From Burkholderia sp. D-99 (GTDB taxonomy: Bacteria; Pseudomonadota; Gammaproteobacteria; Burkholderiales; Burkholderiaceae), in contig NZ_JAAOXM010000001.1 of the NCBI RefSeq assembly GCF_011605345.1, positions 1,054,001-1,118,000 of the forward strand: a stretch of DNA of 64,000 bases, written 5' to 3'. The translations under genes were made by a program, and so were the position numbers. Within the stretch, counting starts at the first letter, position 1; every line of letters starts with the position of its first letter. The notes beneath the pieces are model-generated. The model was not told the origin of the DNA, searched no databases, and saw only the letters and a list, made by a program, of their open reading frames with translations. Of the stretch, positions 8,798 to 19,958 are shown in pieces.

Positions 8798-10479
8798 ACG
8801 CACGCGAACCCAACTTCACCGAATCGCGCAGCGCACGCCTGCGCCGCATGCTCGTCAGCAGCGACCTCGAATTCCTGATGGAAGCGCACAACGGCCTGTC
8901 CGCACGGATCGTCCGCGAAGCCGGCTTCAAGGGCATCTGGGCATCGGGCCTCGCGATCTCCGCGCAGTTCGGCGTGCGCGACAACAACGAAGCGAGCTGG
9001 ACCCAGGTCGTCGACGTGCTCGAATTCATGGCCGACGCGAGCGACCTGCCGATCCTGCTCGACGGCGACACCGGCTACGGCAACTTCAACAACGTGCGCC
9101 GCCTCGTGAAGAAGCTCGAACAGCGCGGCATCGCCGGCGTCTGTATCGAGGACAAGCAGTTTCCGAAGACCAACAGCTTCATCGGCGGCGAGCGCCAGCC
9201 GCTCGCGGAAATCGACGAGTTCTGCGGCAAGATCAAGGCCGGCAAGGATTCGCAGACCGATCCCGACTTCTCGATCGTCGCGCGTGTCGAAGCGCTGATC
9301 GCGGGCTGGGGGATGGACGAGGCACTGCGTCGCGCGAACGCGTACGCGGAAGCCGGCGCCGACGCGATCCTGATCCACAGCAAGCTGTCGCGCCCGGACG
9401 AGATCCTGCAGTTCGCGCGCGAATGGAGCGGCAAGGCGCCGCTCGTGATCGTGCCGACCAAGTACTACAGCACGCCGACCGACGTGTTCCGCCAGGCCGG
9501 CATCAGCACCGTGATCTGGGCGAATCACCTGATCCGCGCGTCGGCATCCGCGATGCAGGCGACCGCGCGCGAGATCCACGAGAGCGAAACGCTGATCAAC
9601 GTCGAGGACCGCGTGGCATCGGTCAACGAGATCTTCCGCCTGCAGGACGCCGACGAGTACTCGGCCGCCGAGCGTATCTACCTGTCGTCGTCGTCGCGCG
9701 CGTCGAACGCCGCGATCGTGCTCGCCGCGAGCCGCGGCAAGGGCCTCGAAGCCGTGACCGAAGACAAGCCGAAGGTCATGCTGCCGGTCGCCGGCAAGCC
9801 GCTGCTGCGCTGGCTCGTCGACGGCTTCAAGACGCACGGCGTGAACGACATCACCGTGGTTGGCGGCTATCGCGCCGACGCGATCGACACGTCGGGCATC
9901 AAGCTCGTCGTCAACGAACGCCATGCGCAGACGGGCGAACTCGCGTCGCTCGCATGTGCGGCCGAACGCCTGACCGGCGACACCGTGATCTCGTACGGCG
10001 ACCTGCTGTTCCGCAGCTACATCGTGCGCGACCTCGCGGAGAGCGAGGCCGAGTTCAGCGTGGTGGTCGATTCATCGCTCACCGAAACCAACCAAAGCGT
10101 GCGCGATTTCGCGCTGTGCTCGGCGGCGGACGATCGCGGCCTGTTCGGCCAGAAGACCTACCTGCAACGCGTATCGAGCGACGTCGCCGCCGGCACGCCG
10201 CACGGCCGCTGGATCGGCCTGCTGAACGTGCGCGGCGCCGGTGTCGACCGCCTGAAGGCGATGCTCGCGACGCTGCAGGCGCGCGACGATTTCGACACGC
10301 TCGACATCCCGTCGCTGCTCAACGAACTGATCGCCGCCGGCGAGAAGATCGAGGTGCAGTACGTGCACGGCCACTGGCGCGGTGTGAACGATCTCGAAGA
10401 CTTCCGCCGCGCTGGCGACTTCGCGCACGGCCAGACGCCGCTGTCCGAACCGGGCACCGGCAACGGGGGCGCGCAATGA
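8794..10479 (+). CDS. PEP mutase fused to AEP-type nucleotidyltransferase (PepM-PntC fusion)
   Basis: A 561-residue bifunctional protein. Residues ~15-295 are phosphoenolpyruvate mutase, which isomerises PEP to phosphonopyruvate and forms the C-P bond. The diagnostic [11 protein letters not shown] (119-129, the EDKxxxxxNS signature) and the Mg-binding LLDGDTGYG (88-96) are intact. Residues ~306-550 are a nucleotidyltransferase domain opening [12 protein letters not shown] with [14 protein letters not shown]. The same architecture is known for 2-aminoethylphosphonate cytidylyltransferase (PntC) fused to PepM, which makes CMP-AEP for lipid head groups. The start at 8794 has GGAG upstream and overlaps the preceding stop. 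Confidence 0.92.
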   Translation: MNAREPNFTESRSARLRRMLVSSDLEFLMEAHNGLSARIVREAGFKGIWASGLAISAQFGVRDNNEASWTQVVDVLEFMADASDLPILLDGDTGYGNFNNVRRLVKKLEQRGIAGVCIEDKQFPKTNSFIGGERQPLAEIDEFCGKIKAGKDSQTDPDFSIVARVEALIAGWGMDEALRRANAYAEAGADAILIHSKLSRPDEILQFAREWSGKAPLVIVPTKYYSTPTDVFRQAGISTVIWANHLIRASASAMQATAREIHESETLINVEDRVASVNEIFRLQDADEYSAAERIYLSSSSRASNAAIVLAASRGKGLEAVTEDKPKVMLPVAGKPLLRWLVDGFKTHGVNDITVVGGYRADAIDTSGIKLVVNERHAQTGELASLACAAERLTGDTVISYGDLLFRSYIVRDLAESEAEFSVVVDSSLTETNQSVRDFALCSAADDRGLFGQKTYLQRVSSDVAAGTPHGRWIGLLNVRGAGVDRLKAMLATLQARDDFDTLDIPSLLNELIAAGEKIEVQYVHGHWRGVNDLEDFRRAGDFAHGQTPLSEPGTGNGGAQ

Positions 10480-11657
10480 TCGAAGCGGCCCAGTTCGTCG
10501 AGGCCGCGCGCGAGCGCGGTTTCGACTGGTACGCAGGCGTGCCCTGCTCGTACCTGACGCCGTTCATCAACTACGTGCTGCAGGACCCGACGCTGAATTA
10601 CGTGTCGGCCGCGAACGAAGGCGACGCGGTCGCGTTGATCGCGGGCGCGACGCTCGGCGGCAAGCGCGGCATCGCGATGATGCAGAACTCGGGGCTCGGC
10701 AACGCGGTGAGCCCGCTCACGTCGCTGACGTGGACGTTCCGCCTGCCGCAGCTGCTGATCGTCACGTGGCGCGGCCAGCCGGGCGTATCCGACGAGCCGC
10801 AGCACGCGCTGATGGGCCCGATCACGCCCGCGATGCTCGACACGATGGAGATCCCGTGGGAGACGTTCCCGACCGACCCCGAACAGGTCGGCCCGGCACT
10901 CGACCGCGCGATCGCGCACATGGACGCGACGGGCCGCCCGTACGCGCTCGTGATGCAGAAAGGCAGCGTCGCACCGTATGAGCTGAAGGCAAACCCGGCG
11001 GCCACGCCGCGCGCGCATGTCGCTGCGCAATCGTCGTCGCGTGCCGCGTCGGCCGAAGCCTGGCCGACCCGCCAGGACGCGCTGCAGCGCGTCATCGCGC
11101 ACACGCCGGTCGATTCGACCGTCGTGCTTGCATCGACCGGTTTCTGCGGCCGCGAACTCTACGCGATCGACGATCGCCCGAACCAGCTGTACATGGTCGG
11201 CTCGATGGGCTGCGTGACGCCGCTCGCGCTCGGCCTCGCGCTCGCGCGGCCCGACCTGAAGGTCGTTGCGGTCGACGGCGACGGCGCCGCGCTGATGCGC
11301 ATGGGCGCGTTCGCGACGCTCGGCACCTACGGCCCGGCCAACCTCACGCACGTGCTGCTCGACAACGGCGCGCACGAATCGACGGGCGGCCAGGCAACGG
11401 TGTCGCAGCACGTGTCGTTCGCCGGTGTCGCGGCTGCGTGCGGCTACGCGTCGGCGGCCGAAGGCGACACGCTCGACGTGCTCGATACGGCGCTGGCCGG
11501 GTCGCACGACGGTGCGCAGTTCGTGCGCCTGGCGATCCGCACCGGCGTACCCGACGGCCTGCCCCGCCCGACCGTCACGCCGGTCGAGGTCAAGACCCGT
11601 CTGATGCGGCACATCGGCGCCGCTCAGACCGAAGCCCACGTTGAAGGAGCCCATTGA
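10476..11657 (+). CDS. aepY: Phosphonopyruvate decarboxylase
   Basis: A 393-residue thiamine-diphosphate enzyme that decarboxylates phosphonopyruvate to phosphonoacetaldehyde, the irreversible step that pulls the unfavourable PEP mutase reaction forward. Catalytic Glu48 lies in AANEGDAVA. The PP-domain diphosphate/Mg motif starts at GDG (268-270) and reaches N297 in [14 protein letters not shown], which is highly characteristic of this enzyme. The length is usual for the family (~375-400). It overlaps the PEP mutase gene by four bases (ATGA) and the transaminase gene by one base. Assignment rests on motif content together with pathway context. Confidence 0.93.
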   Translation: MIEAAQFVEAARERGFDWYAGVPCSYLTPFINYVLQDPTLNYVSAANEGDAVALIAGATLGGKRGIAMMQNSGLGNAVSPLTSLTWTFRLPQLLIVTWRGQPGVSDEPQHALMGPITPAMLDTMEIPWETFPTDPEQVGPALDRAIAHMDATGRPYALVMQKGSVAPYELKANPAATPRAHVAAQSSSRAASAEAWPTRQDALQRVIAHTPVDSTVVLASTGFCGRELYAIDDRPNQLYMVGSMGCVTPLALGLALARPDLKVVAVDGDGAALMRMGAFATLGTYGPANLTHVLLDNGAHESTGGQATVSQHVSFAGVAAACGYASAAEGDTLDVLDTALAGSHDGAQFVRLAIRTGVPDGLPRPTVTPVEVKTRLMRHIGAAQTEAHVEGAH

Positions 11658-12721
11658 TGCTGCTGCTGAACCCCGGCCCGGTCACGCTCACCGAACGCGT
11701 GCGCCGCAGCCTGCTGCAACCTGACCTGTGCCATCGCGAAAGCGAATTCTTCGATCTGCAGGATGAGGCACGTGCGCGTCTCGTCGCCGCGTACGAGCTC
11801 GATCCGGCTGAGTGGACGGCCGTGCTGATGACGGGCTCGGGTACGGCTGCTGTCGAAAGCATGATCGCGGCACTCGTGCCGCAGGACGGCAAGCTGCTGG
11901 TGATCGAGAACGGCGTGTACGGCGAGCGGATCACGCAGATCGCAACGCAGTACGGGATCGCGCATGACGTGCTCAAGCATGAGTGGATGCAGGCGCCCGA
12001 TCTCGCGCAGATCGGCGCACGGCTTGATGCGGGTGGGTACTCGCATGTCGCCGTGATTCATCATGAGACGACGACGGGTCGGCTGAACGATCTCGGTGCG
12101 ATTGCCGAGGTGTGCCGTTCGCGCGGCGTGAAAATGCTGGTCGATGGCGTCAGCAGCTTCGGCGCGGAAGCGATCGACTTCGCCGGCGGCGACATCGACG
12201 CGGTTGCCGCGACCGCGAACAAGTGCCTGCACGGCGTGCCGGGAGCAGCGTTCGTGATCGTGCGCCGCAGTGCGCTCGCGAAGGCTGCGAGCCGTACCTA
12301 CTACCTCGATCTCGGTCGTCTTGCGAAGCTGCAGGATCAGCGGAATACGCCGTTCACGCCTTCCGTGCATGCGTATTACGCGCTCGTCGAGGCGCTGCGC
12401 GAGTTTGATGAGGCAGGTGGATGGCGTGCGCGTCATGCGCATTACAAGGCGCTCGCCGATCAGGCGCAAGCCGGGCTCGCGGCGCGCGGGATGCCGCTGG
12501 TACTGCCGGAAGGTGAATCGTCGGTCGTGCTGCGGGCGTATCGGTTGCCGCAGGGTGTGACGTACGAGACGCTGCATGACGGGTTGAAAGCGCGTGGCTT
12601 CGTGATCTATGCGGGGCAAGGCGGGCTGTCGAAGGAACTGTTCCGGATTTCGACGATGGGCGCGATTCAAGCCGCTGATGTCGATCGGTTGCTGGAGGGG
12701 TTTACGGCGTTGACGCGGTAA
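11657..12721 (+). CDS. 2-aminoethylphosphonate-pyruvate transaminase (biosynthetic)
   Basis: A 354-residue class V-type PLP aminotransferase of the PhnW/AepZ family. It opens with LLLNPGPVTLTERVR, typical of this group. D163 (LVDGVSSFG) contacts the PLP ring nitrogen, and K189 in ATANKCLHGVPG is the Schiff-base lysine. It interconverts phosphonoacetaldehyde plus an amino donor with AEP. PhnW is usually catabolic, but here the gene follows PEP mutase and the decarboxylase, so the synthetic direction is inferred. AAGGAG precedes the ATG at 11657. It is the last gene of the operon, followed within 25 bp by an intrinsic terminator. Its 3' half uses codons less GC-biased than its neighbours. Confidence 0.92.
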   Translation: MLLLNPGPVTLTERVRRSLLQPDLCHRESEFFDLQDEARARLVAAYELDPAEWTAVLMTGSGTAAVESMIAALVPQDGKLLVIENGVYGERITQIATQYGIAHDVLKHEWMQAPDLAQIGARLDAGGYSHVAVIHHETTTGRLNDLGAIAEVCRSRGVKMLVDGVSSFGAEAIDFAGGDIDAVAATANKCLHGVPGAAFVIVRRSALAKAASRTYYLDLGRLAKLQDQRNTPFTPSVHAYYALVEALREFDEAGGWRARHAHYKALADQAQAGLAARGMPLVLPEGESSVVLRAYRLPQGVTYETLHDGLKARGFVIYAGQGGLSKELFRISTMGAIQAADVDRLLEGFTALTR

Positions 12722-12745
12722 GCGTTGCTCGTACCTTCGTCTATG

Positions 12746-12774
12746 AAAGGCCCTTCTCGCAAGGGCCTTTTTTT
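12746..12774 (+). terminator. Intrinsic terminator of the phosphonate operon
   Basis: A perfect 10-bp stem (AAAGGCCCTT, 12746-12755, with AAGGGCCTTT, 12761-12770), a five-base loop CTCGC, and an uninterrupted T-tract. It begins 24 bases after the transaminase stop codon. Confidence 0.93.
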
Positions 12775-12912
12775 ATTCCTTGCGGATTTCTTGGAAACGC
12801 TGGGCGAGGTGTCGGCATTCGGTCGTACGGGGACACTCGATGACACCGTACGGATCGTCGACAATCACTTCATGCGCCACAGGAAAATCCTCGTTAGCGC
12901 TTCGCCTCCCCG

Positions 12913-13731
12913 CTATTGCAGAGCTTTACCTTGATTGATGAAACCCGCGATCACGCTCGTAAGCTCCTGTGGCCGTTCGAGGGACGGCAAATGTGCGGTA
13001 CCTGATATCTGGTGGAACGTTCCGCGGGATACGTTAGACGCAACGTAACGACTTCGCTCCTGAATTCCGGGAAGGTCGAGGTCCCCACACATCACCAGCG
13101 TCGGTACTAATAGTTCGCCCAACCGTCCGTAAGCGGCCGGTGCATCAGTGTTCGTGCCCGTCGGCGGCAAACCGAGAGCGGCAACGTTCATCTCGTCAAA
13201 CAGTTTGCGAGCTTCACCCGTCACACGCCCCTCAGGTTGAAACGGACCGTCAAGCCAGAGCGTCGCTCGAATGGCGACGGCCTCTTCAATATCTTTCCTC
13301 GCTTCTGCCGCCGCCAAACGGGTGACCAAATCTTCAACCCGCGCTGCATGAGTCATTTTGGGCGCACCTGTCACACTCGGCGCGACAAGAACGAGACCGC
13401 GAACATGCGACGGATACCGAAGAGCGGCGTCGAGGGCTATGCCTCCACCTTGAGAGCAGGCAACGAGTATTGCAGGAGACCCACCTGCCACCGATTGGAG
13501 AACAGCGATCAAATCTTCAACGGCAGAGTGGTCCTCTGCCTCGGCAACTGTTTCGCCAAATCCGCGTCGATCATAGGCGATAGCTTGGTTGCCAGCGCCA
13601 ATTTCGCGAATCTGCTGGCTCCACATCCGGCGGTCCGCGACCCGCGCGTGCAAAAATACAATCGGTTCTCCGCTTCCGAAGACTTCCGTTGCCAGCTTGG
13701 CACGACCTGAAGCGACTAGAAGGCTTTTCAT
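12913..13731 (-). CDS. Alpha/beta hydrolase
   Basis: A 272-residue alpha/beta-hydrolase-fold protein. The oxyanion-loop region IVFLHARVADRRMW (~24-37) is followed by the nucleophile elbow ACSQGGG (Ser in a small-x-Ser-x-Gly context; the first Gly of GxSxG is Ala), an acid residue in VMCGDLDLPG and the catalytic His in GTAHLPS. The ATG at 13731 (MKSLLVASGRAKL) starts at the first beta strand; upstream extensions carry no homologous sequence. Substrate is unknown. Sequence composition from here to ~15 kb is less GC-rich than the flanks, which suggests an acquired patch. Confidence 0.85.
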   Translation of the reverse strand: MKSLLVASGRAKLATEVFGSGEPIVFLHARVADRRMWSQQIREIGAGNQAIAYDRRGFGETVAEAEDHSAVEDLIAVLQSVAGGSPAILVACSQGGGIALDAALRYPSHVRGLVLVAPSVTGAPKMTHAARVEDLVTRLAAAEARKDIEEAVAIRATLWLDGPFQPEGRVTGEARKLFDEMNVAALGLPPTGTNTDAPAAYGRLGELLVPTLVMCGDLDLPGIQERSRYVASNVSRGTFHQISGTAHLPSLERPQELTSVIAGFINQGKALQ

Positions 13732-14215
13732 CGTGAACCACCGCATGTTTGAGAATGTGCATGGTACACGCTGCGCTGACTTGGAGTCTTCGCCGCTGAA
13801 TGGTCGCTTTACGAGAAACCGGGTGACTGAAAAAGATCGGAGATCGCCACTCGCATACGTCGGCCGCAGGTCGACCACGGCCGACCGCGTCGGGCGGCAG
13901 TCGGCCAGAAGCGGAAGTCCGTGAGCGGCTGCTATACGGCGCCCCGGCTCGGGCTGATCGGCAGAGCTCGGTGACTAGGTCGTCCCGGGAAATTCTGCCG
14001 TTGCGCCAGGTTCCGCTGGCTGGCGAGTGGCCTCCGATGGACGCCGCTTTCCACATAAATTTAATGGCCGCCAATTCCGGCATGCTGGAGAATTAATGCT
14101 TACAGGACAAGGCTTGAGCATCAATGGACCAGGCCTGGTTAAACAGCAGTCGCCAGCGCCAAGCGGCACCGCCTGCTGGATAAACCAATAGTTAGCCATC
14201 ACAGGGAGAGTCTTC
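13732..14215. other. Intergenic region, lower GC, no gene recognised
   Basis: About 480 bp between the divergent hydrolase and HEPN-like genes. GC is below the window average and frames are short with no family resemblance. GGGAG at the right end serves the GTG start at 14216. No repeat, integrase remnant or RNA gene was seen. Confidence 0.5.
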
Positions 14216-14956
14216 GTGACAACCGCGAAAAGCAAATTCGAAGTCGCCAGCCAGACCTATGCAAAGGCAGCAAAAAAACTGGAGCACCAGTTGCCCGATC
14301 CGCAAATTCAAACGGAGGAAGAATCTGAACAACTGATTGGGTTGGGCGTGGCCATCGATTGGACTCGCAGGGCGAGCCATTTGCATCCATTGAACTACGC
14401 GAGCAAGTTCCTCAACAAATCAGCAAGGTCCCCCGGCGTGACTGAAATGGTGAGATTCAACCTGGCTTGGTCCGGGATGAACGCACTGTTCTCAAGACCG
14501 TCCATACTCGATCTGTTTGGCGGAACAACGGCAAAGAGCGAACTTCAACGCTTCCGTTTCATCTTTGGCAAAGCCGGCCTCAACGCTGCCACCGTAGCCG
14601 CTCATGAATCCACGTTGCAGCAGCTTCTTGCGATCCATATCAACACGAGAGTTCCCGGCGTTCCGGCCGGGCAGACAGTCACAACTCTGCACTCGCTCTT
14701 CTATAAGTACACGCCAGCCGACGTCCAGAACATGGCCACGGGGAAAGTAATTCGTAATGCATTGACCTCGGGGAACTTTGCAGCTCTTGACCTCCCCCTA
14801 CTGATCTATGCCATGCGAAATTGGAGTGTCCACGGTGGAATCATTGGGAGCAGCTTCCGCAGTGACACCCGCTTCGACATGTACATCGGAACCGTCCAGA
14901 TGGCGCTTGCTGACGTACATGAGACCTTGGCAAAGACACTCCTCACCATCGTGTAG
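14216..14956 (+). CDS. Hypothetical protein with HEPN-like motif
   Basis: A 246-residue, mostly alpha-helical soluble protein without signal peptide. The GTG start at 14216 follows GGGAG. Residues 201-206 read RNWSVH followed by GG, matching the RN-x3-HG form of the R-x4-6-H active site of HEPN domains, which are often RNases in defence and toxin systems. An earlier helix FNLAWSGMNALF (81-92) also fits HEPN helix 1. No nucleotidyltransferase or other antitoxin partner is adjacent. Function is unknown and the HEPN assignment is motif-based. It lies in a lower-GC accessory patch. Confidence 0.6.
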   Translation: MTTAKSKFEVASQTYAKAAKKLEHQLPDPQIQTEEESEQLIGLGVAIDWTRRASHLHPLNYASKFLNKSARSPGVTEMVRFNLAWSGMNALFSRPSILDLFGGTTAKSELQRFRFIFGKAGLNAATVAAHESTLQQLLAIHINTRVPGVPAGQTVTTLHSLFYKYTPADVQNMATGKVIRNALTSGNFAALDLPLLIYAMRNWSVHGGIIGSSFRSDTRFDMYIGTVQMALADVHETLAKTLLTIV

Positions 14957-15091
14957 GTAATGGCGAACCAGCAGTTGCAGTCGACGCCTAACGGCACGAC
15001 TGAACGCGATCGTTGAATGTCCGGTTTGCGGCGGCTCAGTCGGGTCGGCTGTACTTCCGCTTTGGGTCGGTAAGCGACATCCCCTGCATCA

Positions 15092-15928
15092 ATGAAGAAC
15101 CTTTTGACTATGAGAATCCTTCGTTTCGCCTCGCTGCTGGCGCTCGTCGCCGCCCCCGCCGTTCAGGCTGCCGACAACCAGCCTTGCGGCGACGATGTCG
15201 TGACTGCCGTCGCCCGCTGGGCTGGCATCGCGAGCGCCCGTATCGCCACACGTGACGCGGACCGGCTAGTCGTCGCGGCGGCATGCAAGGTCATGCCGAA
15301 TGCGCCCGAAACGACGATCGCGGCCGTTGCATTCGACTCGCTTCCCAAAAGCAAGAACCCGGACGAAAGCAACAAGCTGCAGGTCGTCGCGCTCGTTGAA
15401 GGCGGCAAGGTCGTGGCGGCCGAAAAATCGGTGATCCAGGAAGATGCGGCGATACAGATCGGCGAGAACAGCTATCGCATCGATACGGCACCGTACCGGC
15501 TGTCGCCCGATGTGCGGGCGTTCGGCGTCGTGTTCAGCAGCACCGCGCACGGACCGAGCTGCCCGGATGCCTACATGGAGAACGAACTGACCCTGTGGAT
15601 TCGCGAAGGCGCTCGCATCCGCCCCGTGTTTGGCACCAATCTCAATGGCTGGGTCGCCACCACCGGTACCGCGTGCGGCCCCGATACCAGCGACCTGCGC
15701 AGCGAGTCCGCCCGCATGACGATTGCGGTCGAGAAGACGTCGCACAACGGCTTTGCGGACCTGTCGATTACGGCACACGTGATGAACGCGGAAAGCAACG
15801 ACGATAAACAACCGGACGCGGGAAAACGCACCGTGCGCACGGTCGTCAAATACGACGGCAAATCATACGGGAGCGATATGTACCGGGACTTCTGGTATTC
15901 GCCTGCCTCGAAGAAGCGATTCAAATGA
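15092..15928 (+). CDS. Hypothetical secreted protein
   Basis: A 278-residue protein with a signal peptide: hydrophobic RFASLLALVAA, predicted cleavage after PAVQA. It is therefore probably periplasmic. The start could be 15092 or the ATG at 15110, and neither has a good ribosome site. The mature part has six or more cysteines (DNQPCGDD, AACKVM, PSCPDA, GTACGP), which suggests disulfides. No domain family is recognised. It is monocistronic with no informative neighbour. Confidence 0.6.
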   Translation: MKNLLTMRILRFASLLALVAAPAVQAADNQPCGDDVVTAVARWAGIASARIATRDADRLVVAAACKVMPNAPETTIAAVAFDSLPKSKNPDESNKLQVVALVEGGKVVAAEKSVIQEDAAIQIGENSYRIDTAPYRLSPDVRAFGVVFSSTAHGPSCPDAYMENELTLWIREGARIRPVFGTNLNGWVATTGTACGPDTSDLRSESARMTIAVEKTSHNGFADLSITAHVMNAESNDDKQPDAGKRTVRTVVKYDGKSYGSDMYRDFWYSPASKKRFK

Positions 15929-15964
15929 CGGTAAGCGGGGCCGCAGTAACACCGCCCCACCCGC

Positions 15965-18373
<2,409 letters not shown>

Positions 18374-18448
18374 TCGACACAACGCGATGCGATGCGGCGC
18401 GTGCGGCCATGCCTGCCGGCACACGCTGCGCCGCGCCGCATCGCGCGA

Positions 18449-18721
18449 TCAAAGCGCGGCTTCGACGATCGTCCTGCCGCTGATCGCCCGCTCGACGAGT
18501 TGCTCGTCGCCAACCTTGCGGATCGCGTCGTCGAGCAGCCCTTCCGGCGCTCCGGTCGCCACCTTCAGCAAGCCCGACAGGCCGCGCGCGTCGAGCACCA
18601 CCAGCGTCTCCATCGAATCCGCACGGCTCACGAGCACGCGGCGCCACGCCGGCCCCGCGCCGAAGCTCGCGCAGAGCGCAATCGTCTCGCTGCCGAGCGT
18701 GTAGTCGAAGTTCTTGATCAT
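18449..18721 (-). CDS. Small hypothetical protein
   Basis: A 90-residue soluble protein, ATG at 18721 preceded by a purine-rich GGCGGCGGA. No transmembrane segment or recognised domain; the sequence is amphipathic alpha/beta with a helix-rich C-terminus (GLLDDAIRKVGDEQLVERAI). It has proper codon bias for this genome, which supports coding. It lies in the gap between the iminopeptidase gene and the end of the transglutaminase operon. Function unknown. Confidence 0.55.
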   Translation of the reverse strand: MIKNFDYTLGSETIALCASFGAGPAWRRVLVSRADSMETLVVLDARGLSGLLKVATGAPEGLLDDAIRKVGDEQLVERAISGRTIVEAAL

Positions 18722-18893
18722 GATCCGCCGCCGTTGCAAGGGAATGGCGATGCGCGACGGTGCGGCGCCGTGACGTCGGCGCACCCGCGCGTGCCGCCGG
18801 TTCCCCGGATCGCGCCCGATCCGTTCGCCGGCATGGCCATGCTAGGCGTGGAGTATTAACGAAGACTTAAACGGCGATGCGCGCGGGCATGCG

Positions 18894-19958
18894 TCACGGC
18901 GCGTCGAGCGGCTCCACCGTCACGCCGACCTTCAGCTCCTGGTCCGCACCGCCGCCGCGGATCACCCCGCGCAGCGGCGTTACGTCCGCGTAGTCACGGC
19001 CGATCGACAGCATCACGTAGTCGTCGCCCGGCGCGCGATCGTTGGTCGGATCGAGCTGCAGCCAGCCGTTGTCCTCGGGCCATGCCGGGTCGTACACCTC
19101 GACCCAGGCATGCGACGCGTCGGCGCCGATCAGCCGCGGCTGCCCCGGCGGCGGCTGCGTGAGCAGGTAGCCGCTCACGTAACGCGCGGCCAGCCCGAGC
19201 GAGCGCAGCGCGCCGATCATCACGTGCGCGAAATCCTGGCACACGCCCTTGCGCAAGCGCAGCGCATCAAGCGCCGACGTCGTGATGTCGGTGCTGTTCG
19301 GCGTATACGCAAAATCGGCATGCACACGCCGCATCAGGTCCCAGGCAGCCTGCACGAGCGGCCGTTGCGGTGTGAAGCTCGCGGCCGCATACACGGCGAG
19401 TTCGGGATCGCACGCGACATGCGGCGACGTGAACACGAATTCGCTCGCCGCGTCGTAAGGCTGCCCTGCGCGAAACCGCAAGCGGTCGCGCACGGCTTCC
19501 CACGCAGTCGCCTGTTTCGCGTCGGGATTCGCGATGGCGGGCGGCGGCTCGCCGCGCGCACCGCGCGACCACACGGGCGGCGTCACGCGTACCGTGCTGC
19601 GGCTGCGCACGAGCAGCGCGTCGTGCGGCTGGTTCAACGCAAACGATGCACGCACATTGCCGAATGCATCGATCTCGGTACCGACCGATTCCGGTGAGGG
19701 ATCGATGTCGAGCGCGAACGACAGCACTTGCTGGCGCGGCGTAGCGAGCGGTTGCAGGCGTGCCTGGTGCTGCGCCGATTCGACGCGCGCCGCGTAACGG
19801 TATTCGGTGTCGTGCGTGACGCGCAGCAACCGGCCCGGCGCAACGCCGGCCGGCGCGGCCGACGTCGATGCCGGTACCCGTGCCGATGCCGGTGCCGGTA
19901 CTTTCCGCGCATCGCCGGAACCCGATGGCACTTTCGCCACGCCTTTCGTCGTCACCAT
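18894..19958 (-). CDS. Transglutaminase-like cysteine protease family protein
   Basis: A 354-residue protein with an N-terminal bacterial transglutaminase-like domain followed by the transglutaminase core. The catalytic triad is intact: C240 in GVCQDFAH, H283 in ASHAWVEVYD and D303 in LQLDPTND. A ~40-residue Ala/Pro/Ser linker lies at the N-terminus and there is no signal peptide, so it is cytoplasmic as far as can be seen. The start overlaps the stop of the ATP-grasp/alpha-E fusion gene by seven bases, making it the last gene of the operon. Related proteins are predicted peptidases or amide-bond enzymes that act on the products of the neighbouring ATP-grasp ligases. Confidence 0.88.
   Translation of the reverse strand: MVTTKGVAKVPSGSGDARKVPAPASARVPASTSAAPAGVAPGRLLRVTHDTEYRYAARVESAQHQARLQPLATPRQQVLSFALDIDPSPESVGTEIDAFGNVRASFALNQPHDALLVRSRSTVRVTPPVWSRGARGEPPPAIANPDAKQATAWEAVRDRLRFRAGQPYDAASEFVFTSPHVACDPELAVYAAASFTPQRPLVQAAWDLMRRVHADFAYTPNSTDITTSALDALRLRKGVCQDFAHVMIGALRSLGLAARYVSGYLLTQPPPGQPRLIGADASHAWVEVYDPAWPEDNGWLQLDPTNDRAPGDDYVMLSIGRDYADVTPLRGVIRGGGADQELKVGVTVEPLDAP

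Noticed and set aside
11657..12721. AEP transaminase as part of phosphonate degradation (phnW)
   Set aside because: No phosphonoacetaldehyde hydrolase or phosphonate uptake genes are nearby, while PEP mutase and the decarboxylase are co-operonic, so the biosynthetic reading is better.
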